Part shown: positions 19,256-28,956 of the stretch, piece by piece
Position numbering within the stretch: the first letter of the stretch is position 1
How the letters are laid out: every line of letters begins with the position of its first letter
Assembly (NCBI GenBank): GCA_030068145.1
Contig: JAPJBO010000153.1
Span: forward strand, 124,001-188,000
Length of the DNA: 64,000 bases
Reading direction: 5' to 3'
From: Diplonema papillatum
Taxonomy: Eukaryota; Euglenozoa; Diplonemea; Diplonemida; Diplonemidae
The notes under the pieces: generated by a model
Told to the model about the DNA's origin: nothing
Seen by the model: the letters and a program-made list of their open reading frames with translations, nothing else
Databases searched by the model: none
Program-made: the position numbers and the translations under genes

Positions 19256-20116
19256 TGCATCTTGTACACAGTCATGAAGTCTTGCGATGCATCGAGGGAA
19301 TTCCACTAGCGATCACCAGGTTCCTTCGGGCTGGCTGGCGGGGGAAAGTTTTTTCTGATGGAGTGACCTCCTGGGATAGCCTATTCTCTCACACACGGTG
19401 GCTATCTCGGGGGGGGCTACCCCATCGTACGTTAGACCCTTGTTTTCCCCCTTTGCGTTACATTTGCACAGCTCACAGACAAGGACGCTGCGGCGATTGC
19501 GTAGCCGCAAACGAAGCATTAGCCAGCTGCTGCTCGAAGCATCACGCCAACAGAAGAGCGAACAGAGACCCCAATACTCCCAGCCCGGGGGTGCATCGGC
19601 CGTCACTTTAGCTACATATGAGTGTGGTCGTACTTTCGTGAAGGGAGGCACCACGTTAAACCGGGTCCGCAACACATACGCATAGTGCGTATAAGTCGAT
19701 CTTTGAGTGCGTGAGCCCCTCCGAAGAAAGGTCCATCACACTGTACGCATACAGTGCGACCTGGGAGGAGGCGGCAGAGTGGAAGGGAAGGGAGCAGCAG
19801 AAGGGCACAGGCAGCTAGCGACCTCGACCAGCGGCGAGGCGAGCCACGAATGCGACAGCGAGATGTGCGAAGCATGATTCGCTCATTAAGCGAAAGGCGA
19901 CGGCTACCCCCGGCGACATGCTGTGCCATGCAGCACATAGTCCATGCAGCAGGAAGCCTAGATCAAACAAGGCTGCAGTTCCGAACACCGCGTGGACACC
20001 GCGAGCAGTCGGAAGGAACCTCGGCTGTGACGTGAGAATGCTAAAAGCCTGGGCTATTCCGCGACAGGGGTTACCCAAAATTGAACACACACACACACAC
20101 ACACACCCGCTGCCCG
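19256..20116. other. Moderately GC-rich stretch, no gene assigned
   Basis: Several overlapping 70-120 aa ORFs exist on both strands (for example minus 19675-19313 and plus 19754-20035). None shows a domain, leader or paired splice sites, so I leave them unassigned. An (AC)n tract lies at 20087-20107. Confidence 0.35.
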
Positions 20117-20189
20117 AAGAGCCTCCACGCTACGAAGAGCTACCACGCAACTCTACCTGGCCGAGGCCACGTCAGGACGGATCTGGCAG
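20108..20189 (+). CDS. Exon-like proline-rich stretch with PPxY motif
   Basis: Reads PLPEEPPRYEELPRNSTWPR then PRQDGSG and ends at a strong donor GGCAG|GTGAGC. It starts right after an (AC)n tract, as does the confirmed-looking exon 2 of gene 3. PPRY fits the WW-domain ligand motif PPxY. A B element begins about 20 bp after the donor. No acceptor or other exon confirmed. Confidence 0.25.
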
Positions 20190-20208
20190 GTGAGCAGCGA
20201 CACCTCCC

Positions 20209-20480
20209 CGTAACGCGAGCACGAGTGTACCGGGGAAAGCCTGACACACGGGAGCCTGTTCGGTGGTACTGAGGAGCAACGGGCCCACGGGTCAAGTGGC
20301 TACCGATTTCCCAAACCAAAGCATCAAGGCGCTGCGCACCTTGGGTCTTGGGGCTTGCGCTGAACACAAGCTCGTCGAGACGGTCGGTCGCAGGGCAGAG
20401 CGGACGGGGGGTTGTAGCATGTGTGCTGCCTTCGACTCAAGCTTGGCAAGCTGCGGTTAGTGCAATCCATAAAACCCCGG
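20209..20480 (+). mobile_element. B-family element
   Basis: Nearly complete, diverged B: accggggaaagcctgacac, gtcaagtggctaccgatttcc, aagctcgtcgagacggtc, gcagggcagagcggacgggg, ctgcggttag. Other copies: 21626-21778 plus 23217-23312 (one copy split by an insertion), 24130-24420 (-), 24752-24990 (+), 56815-57058 (-). Confidence 0.75.
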
Positions 20481-20794
20481 CAAGAACTCGGGCACAAACT
20501 TGGCAATACTTGAAACTGATTCGCACCTGCGATGCGGGCTTTTGCACTTTCCCTCCTTTCGTTTTTTCATTTTCCTCCCCCCAGTACGACAGCAATTTGT
20601 CAGACTGGCCACCCGAAAGGGGGTTGATTCCCACGGGCAGGCTTTCTCTACCGGCGGCAGTTGGTTGGGGGATGGCTGTTCTTTTCTTTTCCGTTTTTCG
20701 AGGCCGTAACTCAGCGAGGACGGCGTTTTTGTGTTATGAAGCCGGCATTTTTATGTCTCCGGTTGACGTTGAGTCTGGGCGTGTATTTCCTTCA

Positions 20795-21016
20795 AAAAAT
20801 ACTCGAGGGACTGCCTTGTGCTCATTTCGAAGGAGGCTAGAGGGGGAGAAAACAATACAACTACAAAGTGGGTCTTTTTGTTGAACGCTTACGCCCGCCA
20901 AAACCCAGATTTACCTGGGTTTCGTGTGGGCTATAGCACATTTACCTCCTTTGATCCATCGCAACTGGCAGTCTCCTCAAGCATTTCCTACAAAGCAGGT
21001 GCTTATACAAAAAAAA
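20795..21016 (+). mobile_element. A-family TIR element
   Basis: Full-length A with head aaaatactcgagggactgcc, terminal ctcctcaagcatttcctac and tail aagcaggtgcttatac followed by an A run. Confidence 0.75.
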
Positions 21017-21061
21017 TGAGCCATCTCACCTACCCCCCTCTGAAAGTGACCTGAGCTCGAT

Positions 21062-21500
21062 TACGCGTAGTCACGAAAGAGAGCAGATGCAGATTATCGC
21101 CACAGATTCTTCGCAGTCTAACCCAAAGGTTTGCTGATTACACTCGATTGCCAGCGGCCGTCCTGGTGTTGTCGCCTTCTGCGTAATCGTTTAAGTTAGA
21201 ATGCAAAGAATCTGTGGCGATAATCTCTGCGCATTCGAGTGTAAGCGCTGGCTAAGGTTTGCTGCGCAAACCTTTGGGTTAGAATGCGAAGAATCTGTTG
21301 CGACAATCTCCGCGCAACGAAACGGCGGCGGAAAGACGCGCCATCATCGAAGATAGAGACGTGCATTCCGAGGTGCAAGATGAGGTACCAACGACGGAGA
21401 CACGGTGCGCTCTAAGAGGAGGTAATCACGAAAGAGAGCAGATGCAGATTATCGCCACAGATTCTTCGCATTCTAACCCAAACGATTGCGCGGAGGTTGC
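21062..21500. repeat. Cluster of direct and inverted copies of a ~45-bp motif
   Basis: The motif gcagattatcgccacagatt/cttcgca.tctaaccc appears forward at about 21086 and 21441 and inverted at about 21196-21235 and 21275-21310. A related version lies at 48025-48065 (cagcaattcgccacggattc). The intervening plus-strand ORF (NETAAERRAIIEDRD...) may be part of the repeat. Confidence 0.6.
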
Positions 21501-21625
21501 ACTCGATTACTCCCGACTTTTTGCTCGAATACGTGCTACAAGGCTCGACAGCATCGATCGGGCAGGGGTGAATTGGCTCAGGCCTTTTCTTTTTCGTTCT
21601 CTTTTGTTTCTTTCGTTGAATGTAG

Positions 21626-21778
21626 GTACCAGGGAAAGCCTGCTACACGGGAGCCAAGCTTCACGTGTTCGGCGGTACTGCAGAGCCACGGGCCTACGGG
21701 TCAAGTGGCTACTGATTTCCCAAACTAAAGCATCAAGGCTTGGCGCACCTTGGGGCTTGGCGCTCGCGCTGAACATAA
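21626..21778 (+). mobile_element. B element, 5' half (interrupted by transposon)
   Basis: Runs from ggtaccagggaaagcc to gctgaacataa and resumes at 23217 as taagctcgtcgagacgg. Uninterrupted copies (24250-24270 and 56895-56915, reverse strand) show the empty site gctgaacataagctcg. Confidence 0.9.
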
Positions 21779-22088
21779 GGGTAGATAAACTCCAGACTTT
21801 GTTTCTTAGTTTTTGCCTTGCTGCCGGAGCGAACGCACGCGCGCAAAAGAGAAAAGAAAAGACACAAAGAAAAGATTGGATGTGCAGCATGCACACGAAG
21901 GCTGCAAGGCGCCCCCGCCATGCGAAAACGCCCAACCTGTGTGTGCCACTGGCATCCGTGACGCTTCTGGACACAAAAAACGCTAAAAACCCTCGGGCGC
22001 GGACCGAAACTGTAAAACTAGCTTGTTACGATACAAAACCATACGCTCGCAAACTCGCCAGCTCTAGTGACCGAAAGGTGTTTGGGTC

Positions 22089-23165
22089 TTACGGGTTCTT
22101 CGGGGGGAACATGGTCGCTATGGGGGTGAGACTCGGTGCCCTTGAAGTCGACCTGCGTGCGGATAGCGACCGAGCTCTTTGCGACGCTTCTTGACCTTCG
22201 ACAGCAGCTGCTGTCTTTTGCGCTGGGGGTGCTTTTACCGCAACCTTTTCTGCTTTTTTCGCAGCTGCTGACCGGCTAGCAAGAAGGGCTTGGTTGCGTT
22301 CACGATACCGAATTTCTTCGCAACCCTTGGCCTTGCAAGCTTCGCACAGAGGCTGAAAGCTTTGAAACCTGGCCTTGGTTTCAGCAGAGATGTCGAGCAG
22401 CTTCTGCCTTGAACCGCAGTGTCCGCAAATGTTCGGAGGGTTCCGGCGGGTTCCGGCGGGTTGGAAGTGCCATTCGGAGGGTTCCGGCGGGTTCCGGCGG
22501 GTTGGCGATGCCATTCGGAGGGTTCCGGCGGGTTGTGGCCGGCGGGTTGGCGATGCCATTCGGAGGGTTCCGGCGGGTTCCGGCGGGTTGGAAGTGCCAT
22601 TCAGAGGGTTCCGGCGGGTTCCGGCGGGTTGGAAGATGCCATTCGGAGGTTCGCGGTTCCGGCGGGTTGGAAGTGCATTCAGAGGGTTCCGGCGGGTTCC
22701 GGCGGGTTGGAAGTGCCATTCGGAGGGTTCCGGCGGGTTGGAAGTGCCATTCAGAGGGTTCCGGCGGGTTCCGGCGGGTTGGAAGTGCCATTCGAGGGTT
22801 CCGGCGGGTTCCGGCGGGTTGGAAGTGCCATTCGGAGGGTTCGGCGGGTCCGCGGTTTGGCGATGCCATTCGGAGGGTTCCGGCGGGTTCCGGCGGGTTG
22901 GAAGTGCCATTCGGAGGGTTCCGGCGGGTTCCGGCGGGTTGGAAATGCCATTCGGAGGGTTCCGGCGGGTTCCGGCGGGTTGGAAATGCCATTCGGAGGG
23001 TTCCGGCGGGTTCCGGCGGGTTGGCGATGCCATTCGGAGGGTTCCGGCGGGTTCCGGCGGGTTGGAAATGCCATTCAGAGGGTTCCGGCGGGTTCCGGCG
23101 GGTTGGTAGTGCCATTCGGAGGGTTCCGGCGGGTTGCGGCGGGCCGACCAACCAACCAAGATCAA
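22089..23165 (-). CDS. Proline-rich repeat and zinc-finger protein inside the transposon
   Basis: An open frame of about 358 codons runs on the minus strand across the minisatellite, giving NPPEPAGTLRMA-type and EWHFQPAGTRRNP-type repeats, and ends in a distinct domain: CGHCGSRQKLLDISAETKAR, LCEACKAKGC and a basic Ala/Lys-rich tail, with stop at 22089. Two CxxC pairs suggest a zinc knuckle or ribbon. The first codon is uncertain (no ATG near 23165). The repeat is open in all three frames because 41 bp cycles the frame, so only the zinc-finger end argues for coding. The layout CxxC plus charged helix resembles the RING-like exon at 25301-25936. Confidence 0.4.
   Translation of the reverse strand: MILVGWSARRNPPEPSEWHYQPAGTRRNPLNGISNPPEPAGTLRMASPTRRNPPEPSEWHFQPAGTRRNPPNGISNPPEPAGTLRMALPTRRNPPEPSEWHRQTADPPNPPNGTSNPPEPAGTLEWHFQPAGTRRNPLNGTSNPPEPSEWHFQPAGTRRNPLNALPTRRNREPPNGIFQPAGTRRNPLNGTSNPPEPAGTLRMASPTRRPQPAGTLRMASPTRRNPPEPSEWHFQPAGTRRNPPNICGHCGSRQKLLDISAETKARFQSFQPLCEACKAKGCEEIRYRERNQALLASRSAAAKKAEKVAVKAPPAQKTAAAVEGQEASQRARSLSARRSTSRAPSLTPIATMFPPKNP
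22433..23140. repeat. 41-bp minisatellite with variable ttccggcgggtt content
   Basis: Core unit is a tgccattcggagggttccgg block followed by one or two cgggttccggcgggtt blocks; about 17 units. Single-base slips (for example gaagatgcc, ggttcggcggg) shift frame. It lies wholly inside the transposon. Confidence 0.9.
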
Positions 23166-23216
23166 AAAATTTCGAACGCGCGCAACGAAGAAACAAAGTT
23201 TGGAGTTTATCTACCC

Positions 23217-23480
23217 TAAGCTCGTCGAGACGGTCAGCCGCAGGGCAGAGCGGACGGGGTTGTGGCACTGTGCTGCCTCCTCAAGCCTTGCAAGCTGTGT
23301 TTGACCGTCACGTTCCTGGACCCGGAGCGGCCTTTTTCTTTTTTCTTTTTCTTCTTTCTTCTTCTTCCCCCGACGACAACTAGTGTCAGAATAGCCTACC
23401 CGAAGGCAGTTGATTTCTTTAGGCAGGTTTTCTCTACCGGCGGAAGTTGTTTGGGTTAGCGTTTTTTTTTCTTTTTTCCT
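23217..23480 (+). repeat. B element 3' half and P-family repeat
   Basis: 23217-23312 completes the interrupted B copy. 23350-23480 is family P (ccccgacgacaactagtgtc, cgaaggcagttgatttcttt, accggcggaagttgttt), also at 20567-20670, 51590-51700 and 63575-63635. Confidence 0.7.
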
Positions 23481-23787
23481 TCTTTCCTTTCGTTGAATGT
23501 AGGAAGCCGCCCTGCCCTGGTTTCGTAGTTCGGTCGTTAGACCGGGAGACCAGGTGTCCAATGAACTGGCAATTCCGACTGTCCAACCAAAGCTGCGTCC
23601 TGACAGTCTTACAACTGACAGATGCTCCGTTTGGCCGTCCTTGTGTAAAAAGAACCGTACACCCGGGGTTTTGTTTGTGCGCACTAGCGGCTTTTCACCT
23701 GATTTGGTGAGTTGCTTTTAGTACGCTGCCAACTACTAATTTTTAGTACCAACAATGCATTGTTAACACAAAAAAAGTAGAGGCTTT

Positions 23788-24420
23788 TTGTTGACCACGT
23801 TACAATCCTCGGCGTGGTTTCAGGTGTGACAATTGGCTGATCCTGATCAGAGGATCCTACTCGGGCGGTTCAGTTTCCTCACACACTGCATGCGGCTACA
23901 AGAAATACTCGAGGGCTGCCTTGTGCTTACTTCGAAGGAGGCTAGAGGGGGAGAAACAATACAACTACAAAATGGGTCTTTTTTGTTGAACGCTTACGCC
24001 CGCCACTGAACCCAGATTAACCTGTGTTTCGTGTGGGCTACAGCACATTTACCTCCTTTGATCTTTTGCAGCTGGCAGCCTCCTCAAGTATTTCCTACAA
24101 AGCAGGTGCTTATACAGAAGAAGAAGAAAGAAAAGAAAAAGAAAAAGGCCGCTCCTGGTCCAGGAACGTGACGTCAACCACAGCTTGCACAGCTTGAGTC
24201 GGAGGCAGCACAGTGCCACAACCCCGTCCGCTCTGCCCTGTGGCTGACGTCTCGACGAGCTTATGTTCAGCGCAAGCGCCAAGCTCCAAGGTGCGCCACG
24301 CCTTGATGCTTTAGTTAGGGAAATCGGTAGCCACTTGACCCGTAGGCCCGTGGCTCTGCAGTACCGCCGAACACGTGAAGCTTGGCTCCCGTGTAGCAGG
24401 CTTTCCCTGGTACCTAACCT
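23788..24420. repeat. D, A and reversed B elements in series
   Basis: D-like sequence at 23788-23900, then A at 23901-24118 (aaatactcgagggctgcc to aggtgcttataca), then B in reverse orientation at 24130-24420. No unique sequence separates them by more than about 12 bp. Confidence 0.75.
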
Positions 24421-24751
24421 GGTGCTTATACAAAAAAAGTAAAAAAGGAGCTAGAGTGAAAAATGCCGAGCGTGCACTCCTGCAAAAAAAGCAGTCTAGA
24501 ATATGGCCCAGAAAGACGGAAATTTCGGTAGACAGCTGCAGGTGCATGTTCCCGGGCGAGGAGAAGAAGAAGTGTGAAAACGGGTTGTTGCCTAGAGGCT
24601 TTTCGTGTTATTCTGCAGATGCTTTGAGCTATCTTTGTGTCTATGCTTTCAGTCGTCTTCTTAACCATGGTTAAGTAGAAGAAGAGATGCTTCTCCGCTT
24701 CTTGGCTTGCCTGTTGTCTTCTCTCTTTGCTTTTTTCATTTCGGCGTCGAG
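24421..24751. other. Short spacer
   Basis: No gene recognised; starts with an A-type tail (ggtgcttatacaaaaaa) without the rest of the element. Confidence 0.4.
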
Positions 24752-24990
24752 GCACCAGGGAAAGCCTGCTACACGGGAGCCAAGCTTCACGTGTTCGGCG
24801 GTACTGCAGAGCCACGGGCCTACGGGTCAAGTGGCTACCGATTTCCCTAACTAAAGCTTTGCGCTCGCGCTGAACACAAGCTCGTCGAGACGGTCAGCCA
24901 CAGGGCAGAGCGGACGGGGGTTGTAGCACTGTGCTGCCTCCGACTCAAGCTTTGCAAGCTGTGGTTGACCGTCACGTTCCTGGACCAGGT
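24752..24990 (+). mobile_element. B-family element with internal deletion
   Basis: ggcaccagggaaagcctgct through gtcacgttcctggaccaggt; the stretch between tttccctaactaaagc and gctcgcgctgaacac is shortened compared with other copies. Confidence 0.75.
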
Positions 24991-25300
24991 GCGGCTATTT
25001 TCTTTCTTACCAAACATGAAATGTTGGAGGAAATGAGAAGCTCGTCGCCGCAAACCGTGGCGTTTTCACTTGCGTCCTGAATCCAGCTTTACGTAAAAAA
25101 AAAAACGATCAGGCACTGCGTTCAACGAAAACAACTCTCTCTTCCCATCATCATCATCATTAGTTTTGTATCAGCCGCGGTCGTGCGAGTGACGAGCTCC
25201 TATTTTTTTCTTCTTCTTCATTTTTCCTCATTCGGCGCGCAGATTGTTGGTGAGCGTGTTTCGAGCAGCGCGGAACGGAAGACCCGAAGAGAGCGCGACG

Positions 25301-25936
25301 CTATTTTACACAGCAACGAGTGAGTAAGGCGGTCGCCAAGGCGAGGCCATCTTTTTTGAAATGTTTGCTTTCATGTCCAGGCTGAACACCGTTTCGCAGG
25401 CAAGTTTCGTGCCAGGCGGCAAGTCTTCTTCGAAGAAGTGCGTTTCCCGCTCGGTTTTGCCGAGCGATCGACGCCGCGTCGCCGGCTGTTTGGACGCGCA
25501 GCCGGGCCTGCTCGGCGGCGATGGCCTCGCGGAGGGCCTCTTTTTCCTGCCGCTGGCGCTCGGCCCGCAGGAGGGCCAGCTCCTGCGCCCCGCGCTGCGC
25601 CTGCGCAGCGGCGAGCTTGACTTGCAGGGCTGCGGTCGCTTTGTCGTCGGCCAGCTGGCCGGCCGCGTCGGCTTGCGCCGCCAAGGCCGCGGCGCGCTGG
25701 CGGGTTCTTTCCCGTTGGAGCGAGATCCGCTGGAGCTCCTCGCGGATCTCGTCTGTTTCGCACCGGATCTCCTCCATCTGCTTCTCCGCCTCCGCCGCTT
25801 CCCGCGCGGTCTTGCGCTTCACCTCGGCCAGCCGGTCTTCTCCCTTCTTTCTGATCGCGGCGACCTCCGCGCACGTCTTGCACTTTTTCACCCCCTTTTC
25901 AAAGCAGTTCACCACGCAGAAATGCCCGCTGGCGCA
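25301..25936 (-). CDS. Terminal exon: RING-like zinc site plus coiled coil
   Basis: From acceptor GGCGCAG|TGCGCC to TAG at 25301-25303: 211 codons. It starts CASGHFCVVNCFEKGVKKCKTC, a C-x-GH-x-C-x2-C...C-x2-C pattern that could be the second half of a RING or related zinc finger, then about 130 residues of heptad-like charged sequence (KRKTAREAAEAEKQMEEI, RQRAAALAAQADAAG). Upstream exons were not found. The last 20 codons are AT-richer, so the true end might be a donor near 25400. Possible E3-ligase or scaffold role; weak. Confidence 0.55.
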   Translation of the reverse strand, partial: CASGHFCVVNCFEKGVKKCKTCAEVAAIRKKGEDRLAEVKRKTAREAAEAEKQMEEIRCETDEIREELQRISLQRERTRQRAAALAAQADAAGQLADDKATAALQVKLAAAQAQRGAQELALLRAERQRQEKEALREAIAAEQARLRVQTAGDAASIARQNRAGNALLRRRLAAWHETCLRNGVQPGHESKHFKKDGLALATALLTRCCVK

Positions 25937-25965
25937 CTGCGCCGTGACCAGCGCAAACCCGGTTT

Positions 25966-26003
25966 GCGGTCGCTTTGTCGTCGGCCAGCTGGCCGGCCGC
26001 GGT
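25966..26003 (-). pseudogene. 37-bp internal copy of the RING/coiled-coil exon
   Basis: tgcggtcgctttgtcgtcgg followed by ccagctggccggccgcg is identical to about 25628-25664 inside the exon and lies some 30 bp upstream of that exon's acceptor. An H element starts 24 bp further on. Confidence 0.75.
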
Positions 26004-26026
26004 GGGTTTGTTTGTTGACAAAACGC

Positions 26027-26335
26027 GGAAATACTCGACGTAGCTGCTTCGACTCCGAATGGAAGGGGAGAAATATGGAGGTAAGGGGCAAATACAATAC
26101 AAACACAATCTGATTTGTTCTTCGCTTACACCACCGTGTGTTGTTTTCTCACTCAGGACTTTTGACCTGTTGTGTTTGTGTGGTTTGTCGTGTAGGGGTA
26201 GACCCGCATGACCTCACGTCTGTTCAACACGTGGTTCGGTAGTTACAGCACTTGGGATCCCTTCAGTTCTTTGTCGGGCAGCATCGTCGAGCATTTCCTT
26301 CCAAGCTGGCGCTTATGTAAAAAAAAAAAAAAAAC
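26027..26335 (+). mobile_element. H-family TIR element, full length
   Basis: Head ggaaatactcgacgtagctgc and end ggcagcatcgtcgagcatttcc form an inverted pair, followed by the tail ttccaagctggcgcttatgt and an A run. TIR and tail are the counterparts of the A family. Other copies: 3530-3735, 31660-31792 (deleted), 32380-32540, 54987-55312. Confidence 0.8.
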
Positions 26336-27240
26336 GGAAGAACTGTGAAAACGGGTGAACAATTCCGGAGTTGGAGCTTGCACTGGTTGACGAAGTAACG
26401 GACGATCAGCACCAACTGACCTAGGGTGATTGAAAATGAAGCTTTTTGTTCTTCTCGCGTGCACAGGGTATCCCTGTGCTAGCACTTTTTCGTTGGCTCC
26501 GTTTTCTTTTTTATGTGCAACCGTTGTTCCGGAAACGTCCCCGTCAGCGCAAATGTACCGGTAACCCCAGGGGTAAGAGAAATACTCGAGGGGCTGCATT
26601 GTGCTTACTTCGAAGGAGGCTAGAGGGGGTGTTTGTGTGATGTTTCGTGTAGGGGTAGACCCGCATGACCTCACGTCCGTTCAACACGTGGTTCGGTAGT
26701 AACAGCACTTGGGATCCCTTCTGTTCTTTGTCGGGCAGCATCGTCGAGCATTTCCTTCCAAGCTGGCGCTTATGTAAAAAAAAAAACCGGAAGAACTGTG
26801 AAAACGGGTGAACAATTCCGGAGTTGGAGCTTGCACTGGTTGACGAAGTAACGGACGATCAGCACCAACTGACCTAGGGTGATTGAAAATGAAGCTTTTT
26901 GTTCTTCTCGCGTGCACAGGGTATCCCTGTGCTAGCACTTTTTCGTTGGCTCCGTTTTCTTTTTTATGTGCAACCGTTGTTCCGGAAACGTCCCCGTCAG
27001 CGCAAATGTACCGGTAACCCCAGGGGTAAGAGAAATACTCGAGGGGCTGCATTGTGTTTACTTCGAAGGAGGCTAGAGGGGGTGTTTGTGTGATGTTTCG
27101 TGTAGGGTAGACCCGCATGACCTCACGTCCGTTCAACACGTGGTTCGGTAGTCACAGCACTTGGGATCCCTTCGGTTCTTTGTCTGGCAGCTATTGTCGA
27201 GCATTTCCTTCCAAGCTGGCGCTTGTTGTATAGAAAAAGA
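26204..27240 (+). repeat. 453-bp tandem duplication of H-end, G and A-head
   Basis: Two successive units (about 26204-26656 and 26657-27109) contain H 3' part, a G element and the first 55 bp of A; a third partial unit is the H 3' part at 27110-27240. The units are almost identical, differing in A-run length. Confidence 0.85.
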
Positions 27241-27416
27241 GAGAGAAGGGAGTCCAAAACTCCGCAAATAAGCCATGAGCCCATGAGGGGCTGGGACCCT
27301 CTGCTTTTTTTTTCTTCTTCTCTTCCACCCACCGGTGCTGTGCGCACCGCGTTTCTTCGTCTCGTTCACGCAGACCATTCTAAACTTCGAGGCGTGCAAC
27401 CATTTCTGTCTATTGT

Positions 27417-27625
27417 AGAGTGAAAGTTCGCTTGAAACTCCGGGGTTTTAAAGTCTCCGGGTGACCTTCGTCGTTATGGGAAGATATCCTTTGTCGTAAG
27501 AGTGGTGGTTACACGAGGTAAGAGGATCGGTGGGTACCTTAGTTGTTGGTCATTGGTGGTTTCGGCCATTGTCCACATACCTTACTTACGGTAGGCCCTC
27601 CTCAGTATGGTGCCGCAGTAGGTAT
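27417..27625 (+). repeat. E/F repeat, single copy
   Basis: Starts gagtgaaagttcgcttgaaa, ctccggggtt, then gatatcctttgtcgtaagag, tttcggccattgtccacata and ggtaggccctcctc. Corresponds to one unit of 206-1145. Confidence 0.75.
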
Positions 27626-28923
27626 TTTAGGGCACAATAGTTGAGGCTGTGCATTTCTGGTAACTTGTGGTCTTCCGCGCTCTTTGACTGCAATTCCGTA
27701 TCCTTTGCTCACTTTCTCATGTCCGTTGCTACCTTCTCACGTGTGTACTGGCAACCTTTGACACATTCGGCCACTGTTCCACAGGATGCAGAGATCTGAA
27801 GTGGGCGGGGAGTTTGCAGGTTGTCGCTTCATTCTTCCAAGGTTTTCCGCGGGTATTTCAGAGAGAGTAAAGGGGGGGGGGGTCGTTATTATTGGTGCTG
27901 GTTTTATGGGATGAGGCGAGGGTAGTTTTTGTTTTTTCTCTTTGCGGTGGTCGTACTACCTCCTTTCTTTTTCACTCGTTCTCTTCTCTACTCACTACTG
28001 TACGTACTAAAGGGGGGGGGGGGATTGCAAGAACGTGCTTGGAATGGATATGTGCTCAACACCGCACTGGTCCCGTCTGCCCGTGTTTCGGTCCTTTAAG
28101 CCACGGACACATAAGGCGGACCATCATCAGCGTGGAACCTGAGTGTCTGCAGACAGGACTGCGGTGTGAGTCTGGTTTGTCAGGCGGCTGTTCGTAGCTC
28201 GTCACAGCCAGGACCACCCGTGCTACTAGAGCACAGGCTAATCCGTCACGGGGAGAAGGCCCCTACAACCGTGTCTGAGCAATCAGTTAAAAAACTCAGG
28301 GCACTCGCCCTGATTGTGACTGCGACTCGCTAGGCAGCACTGACTTGTCTTCTTTTTACGGTGGCAATCTGCGAAGTAAACTCCGCAGAGCACAGTGGAC
28401 ATGGGGTTGCCGTGTGCAGCACCAATGGTTGAAGCACCAAAAGGGAAAAGAGTGCGAGGAAGTTATCCTGCGTGCTGAGGGCAGCAAGTCGCGTTACGCG
28501 AAGTACCCTACTGGAATGGGGGGATTGCAAGAACGTGCTTGGAATGGATATGTGCTCGGGGGGGGTTGAATAATAACAGTTATTTGACACACGTCTATTC
28601 GATCCTGCTAATGTTCGGCTACCCGGAACTTTTTTTATCGAATAATAACACAGGTGATATTATTCGACACCCCCCTTTAGTCAAACGGAGTTTCCAGGGG
28701 CTCCGTTGCCTGGCCAATCACAAGGGTCACGCAAGGCCACACCAGCATGATGTCGGATCTCAGGGATCGCACGTCGCTGTCGTGACTGCTGTGACGGTAT
28801 GGATTGGTGACGAGGTGCCCCAGTTCACCACGACAACTTTTTGAAAACCTACAAAATGCAGACGACCCCGCAAAGGAAAACAGATTACACCTGCTGGTTA
28901 ACATGTTTGTAACCGGATTATTT

Positions 28924-28956
<33 letters not shown>

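Larger units (their letters stand above)
21779..23216 (-). mobile_element. DNA transposon with 28-bp TIRs and TAA target duplication
   Basis: Termini GGGTAGATAAACTCC... at both ends in inverted orientation match over about 28 bases with two or three mismatches. The element splits a B copy and is flanked by TAA on both sides; empty sites elsewhere carry one TAA. TAA with a G-rich terminus fits the PIF/Harbinger type (TWA target), but no transposase is encoded, so it is non-autonomous or carries foreign cargo: a zinc-finger ORF and a 41-bp minisatellite. Confidence 0.85.

Noticed and set aside
22375-23383. Plus-strand ORFs across the minisatellite
   Set aside because: Open only because of the repeat; no domain outside it, unlike the minus-strand zinc-finger end.
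23211-23684. 157-aa minus ORF
   Set aside because: Runs through B and P repeats; Lys/Glu runs come from T/C tracts.
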